From positions 1 to 47,917 of the IMG/VR virus record IMGVR_UViG_3300031236_000016: a stretch of DNA of 47,917 bases. The stretch is one strand, 5' to 3'. Under the pieces are notes generated by a model. The model was not told the DNA's origin, ran no database searches, and worked only from the letters and a program-made list of their open reading frames with translations. Positions 47,169 to 47,917 of the stretch are shown piece by piece. Source of the DNA: a virus. Position 1 is the stretch's first letter; every line of letters starts with the position of its first letter. A program made the translations under genes and the position numbers.

Positions 47169-47917
47169 TATGGCACCATCCCATAGTTGGCTTGAGAAGC
47201 AAACAAATAATCCAGTTCTCTCGCCAAATCCTGAGTAATACCGACCGCATCGGTAGCTTGCGTGTTGATGGTGATGCTCTCGATATTCACGCTGCGACTG
47301 TTGCTCACGCTCTGAGGCGTAGAGCCAGCGCCAGGAGCAGGGGCGGCAGAGGATGCACCTGGGATGCCATTGAGCGTTTGCGCGAACGTGCCGCGCTTGT
47401 TGGCTTCGCCCACGGCATCCTGAGGTCGCTCATACGCTCGCGATACAGTGGAGCCTGATCCGTAAGCGGTAGTTTGTTTCTTAAGCAAGTCGCCTGCGTT
47501 TTTATAGCTCCCTTGAGTCAGTTCATATTGCACAAATGCCAACTGCTCACCCACTGATGATTCGCGAATGTCTTTACCTGACCATTTTTTGAAAGCAGCT
47601 TGTCGATCGGGATGCCACTGGGCGAGACCGAACGCTTGCCCGTTATCTCCAACCGCGTTCGGTTTACCTCCGCTCTCGGCAACGAGATTGGCCACGATGC
47701 CGGCAGCTTGCTCTTTGCTCCAACCTCGTTTTTGAAAGTAATCCATCGCACGTTCTTTGAACTGACCGCCGGCATTCGCAGATATGGGTTTCCGAGGATC
47801 TAGAACCCCAAGAGGGTCGCGAGGAGCGAACTGTTCGGCTTCATCGCGCTTAATGACATCCCAAATCTTGCCGAGCTTTTCAATGGGAGCTATATTTGGG
47901 TCATTCAATACGCCGCC
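47168..47917 (-). CDS. tape measure protein, C-terminal part with tail lysozyme domain (runs off the window)
   Basis: The frame is open to base 47917 (250 codons). A phage tail lysozyme-type domain is present: AMDYFQKRGWSKEQAAGIVA, then NLVAESGG with the likely catalytic Glu, AFGLAQWHPDRQAAFKKWSG, and EQLAFVQYELTQGSYKNAG. The final ~50 residues are an Ala/Ser/Pro linker and SVNIESITINTQATDAVGIT, as in tape-measure C-termini. It would open peptidoglycan during DNA entry. The N-terminal part is at 1-1040. Confidence 0.85.
   Translation of the reverse strand, partial: GGVLNDPNIAPIEKLGKIWDVIKRDEAEQFAPRDPLGVLDPRKPISANAGGQFKERAMDYFQKRGWSKEQAAGIVANLVAESGGKPNAVGDNGQAFGLAQWHPDRQAAFKKWSGKDIRESSVGEQLAFVQYELTQGSYKNAGDLLKKQTTAYGSGSTVSRAYERPQDAVGEANKRGTFAQTLNGIPGASSAAPAPGAGSTPQSVSNSRSVNIESITINTQATDAVGITQDLARELDYLFASQANYGMVP

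Noticed and set aside
1-47917. tRNA genes, CRISPR arrays, integrase, transposase
   Set aside because: I looked for cloverleaf-like segments, regular spaced repeats and recombinase motifs and saw none. A covariance-model search would be needed to exclude tRNAs fully.

Overview
The window is almost certainly one near-complete genome of a contractile-tailed bacteriophage (myovirus morphology, class Caudoviricetes). It holds terminase, portal, head, tail sheath and tube, tape measure, a compact baseplate, tail fibres and a self-contained replication module. I see no integrase, rRNA, tRNA or CRISPR array, and no evidence of integration. The host cannot be read securely. Shine-Dalgarno sites are strong (often CTCGGAGGA) and GC is in the mid-50s by eye. 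Sec-type leaders on two fibre-like proteins and the style of the long fibre remind me of Acidobacteriota-type soil bacteria, which is a weak inference only.

Layout. Both window ends lie inside the tape-measure gene (N-terminal part at 1-1040, C-terminal part at 47168-47917, both minus strand), so the sequence looks like a circular map opened in that gene. The two ends do not join in frame, so some bases appear to be missing. Read on the minus strand, the late region runs 18172 -> 1 and then 47917 -> 35607: terS, small ORF, terL, portal, small ORF, fibre-like protein, Mu-F-like protein, DUF2213 protease/scaffold, cement protein, major capsid, terminator hairpin, head-tail connectors, tail terminator, sheath, tube, GH108-type muramidase, frameshifting tail chaperone, tape measure, baseplate genes, long SGNH fibre, hub, spike, wedge, J-like and I-like proteins, second fibre, and small membrane or lysis candidates.

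The head operon is interrupted at 11.2-12.6 kb by a plus-strand cassette of six small genes with its own operator-bearing promoter. One of them is a superinfection-immunity-type membrane protein. A near-copy of this promoter (52 of 57 bases) lies at 19.5 kb in a second plus-strand block (18.6-21.0 kb) of zinc-ribbon proteins and an Ala/Ser-repeat protein. Replication genes diverge from about 28.95 kb. Leftward are a small membrane peptide, SNF2 helicase, DNA methyltransferase, DEAD/DEAH helicase, a zinc-finger peptide, a cytosine-methyltransferase remnant, VRR-NUC nuclease, a TetR-like HTH protein and a primase-polymerase/SF3 helicase. Rightward are a conserved early protein, DUF2800 nuclease, DUF2815 ssDNA-binding protein, ParB-like protein, family-B DNA polymerase and small proteins.

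Main second-look items: (i) a VAMD-type tetrapeptide shared by portal, Mu-F-like protein, protease/scaffold and major capsid, suggesting a common maturation-cleavage code; (ii) a ~65-residue 'HGLG' beta domain inserted into two neck proteins and present three times on the baseplate plug; (iii) -10-like hexamers exactly 6 nt before Shine-Dalgarno-less starts of five late genes, suggesting leaderless late mRNAs; (iv) a methyltransferase tail whose DNA encodes methyltransferase-like motifs in two frames. All assignments come from reading motifs, with no database search.
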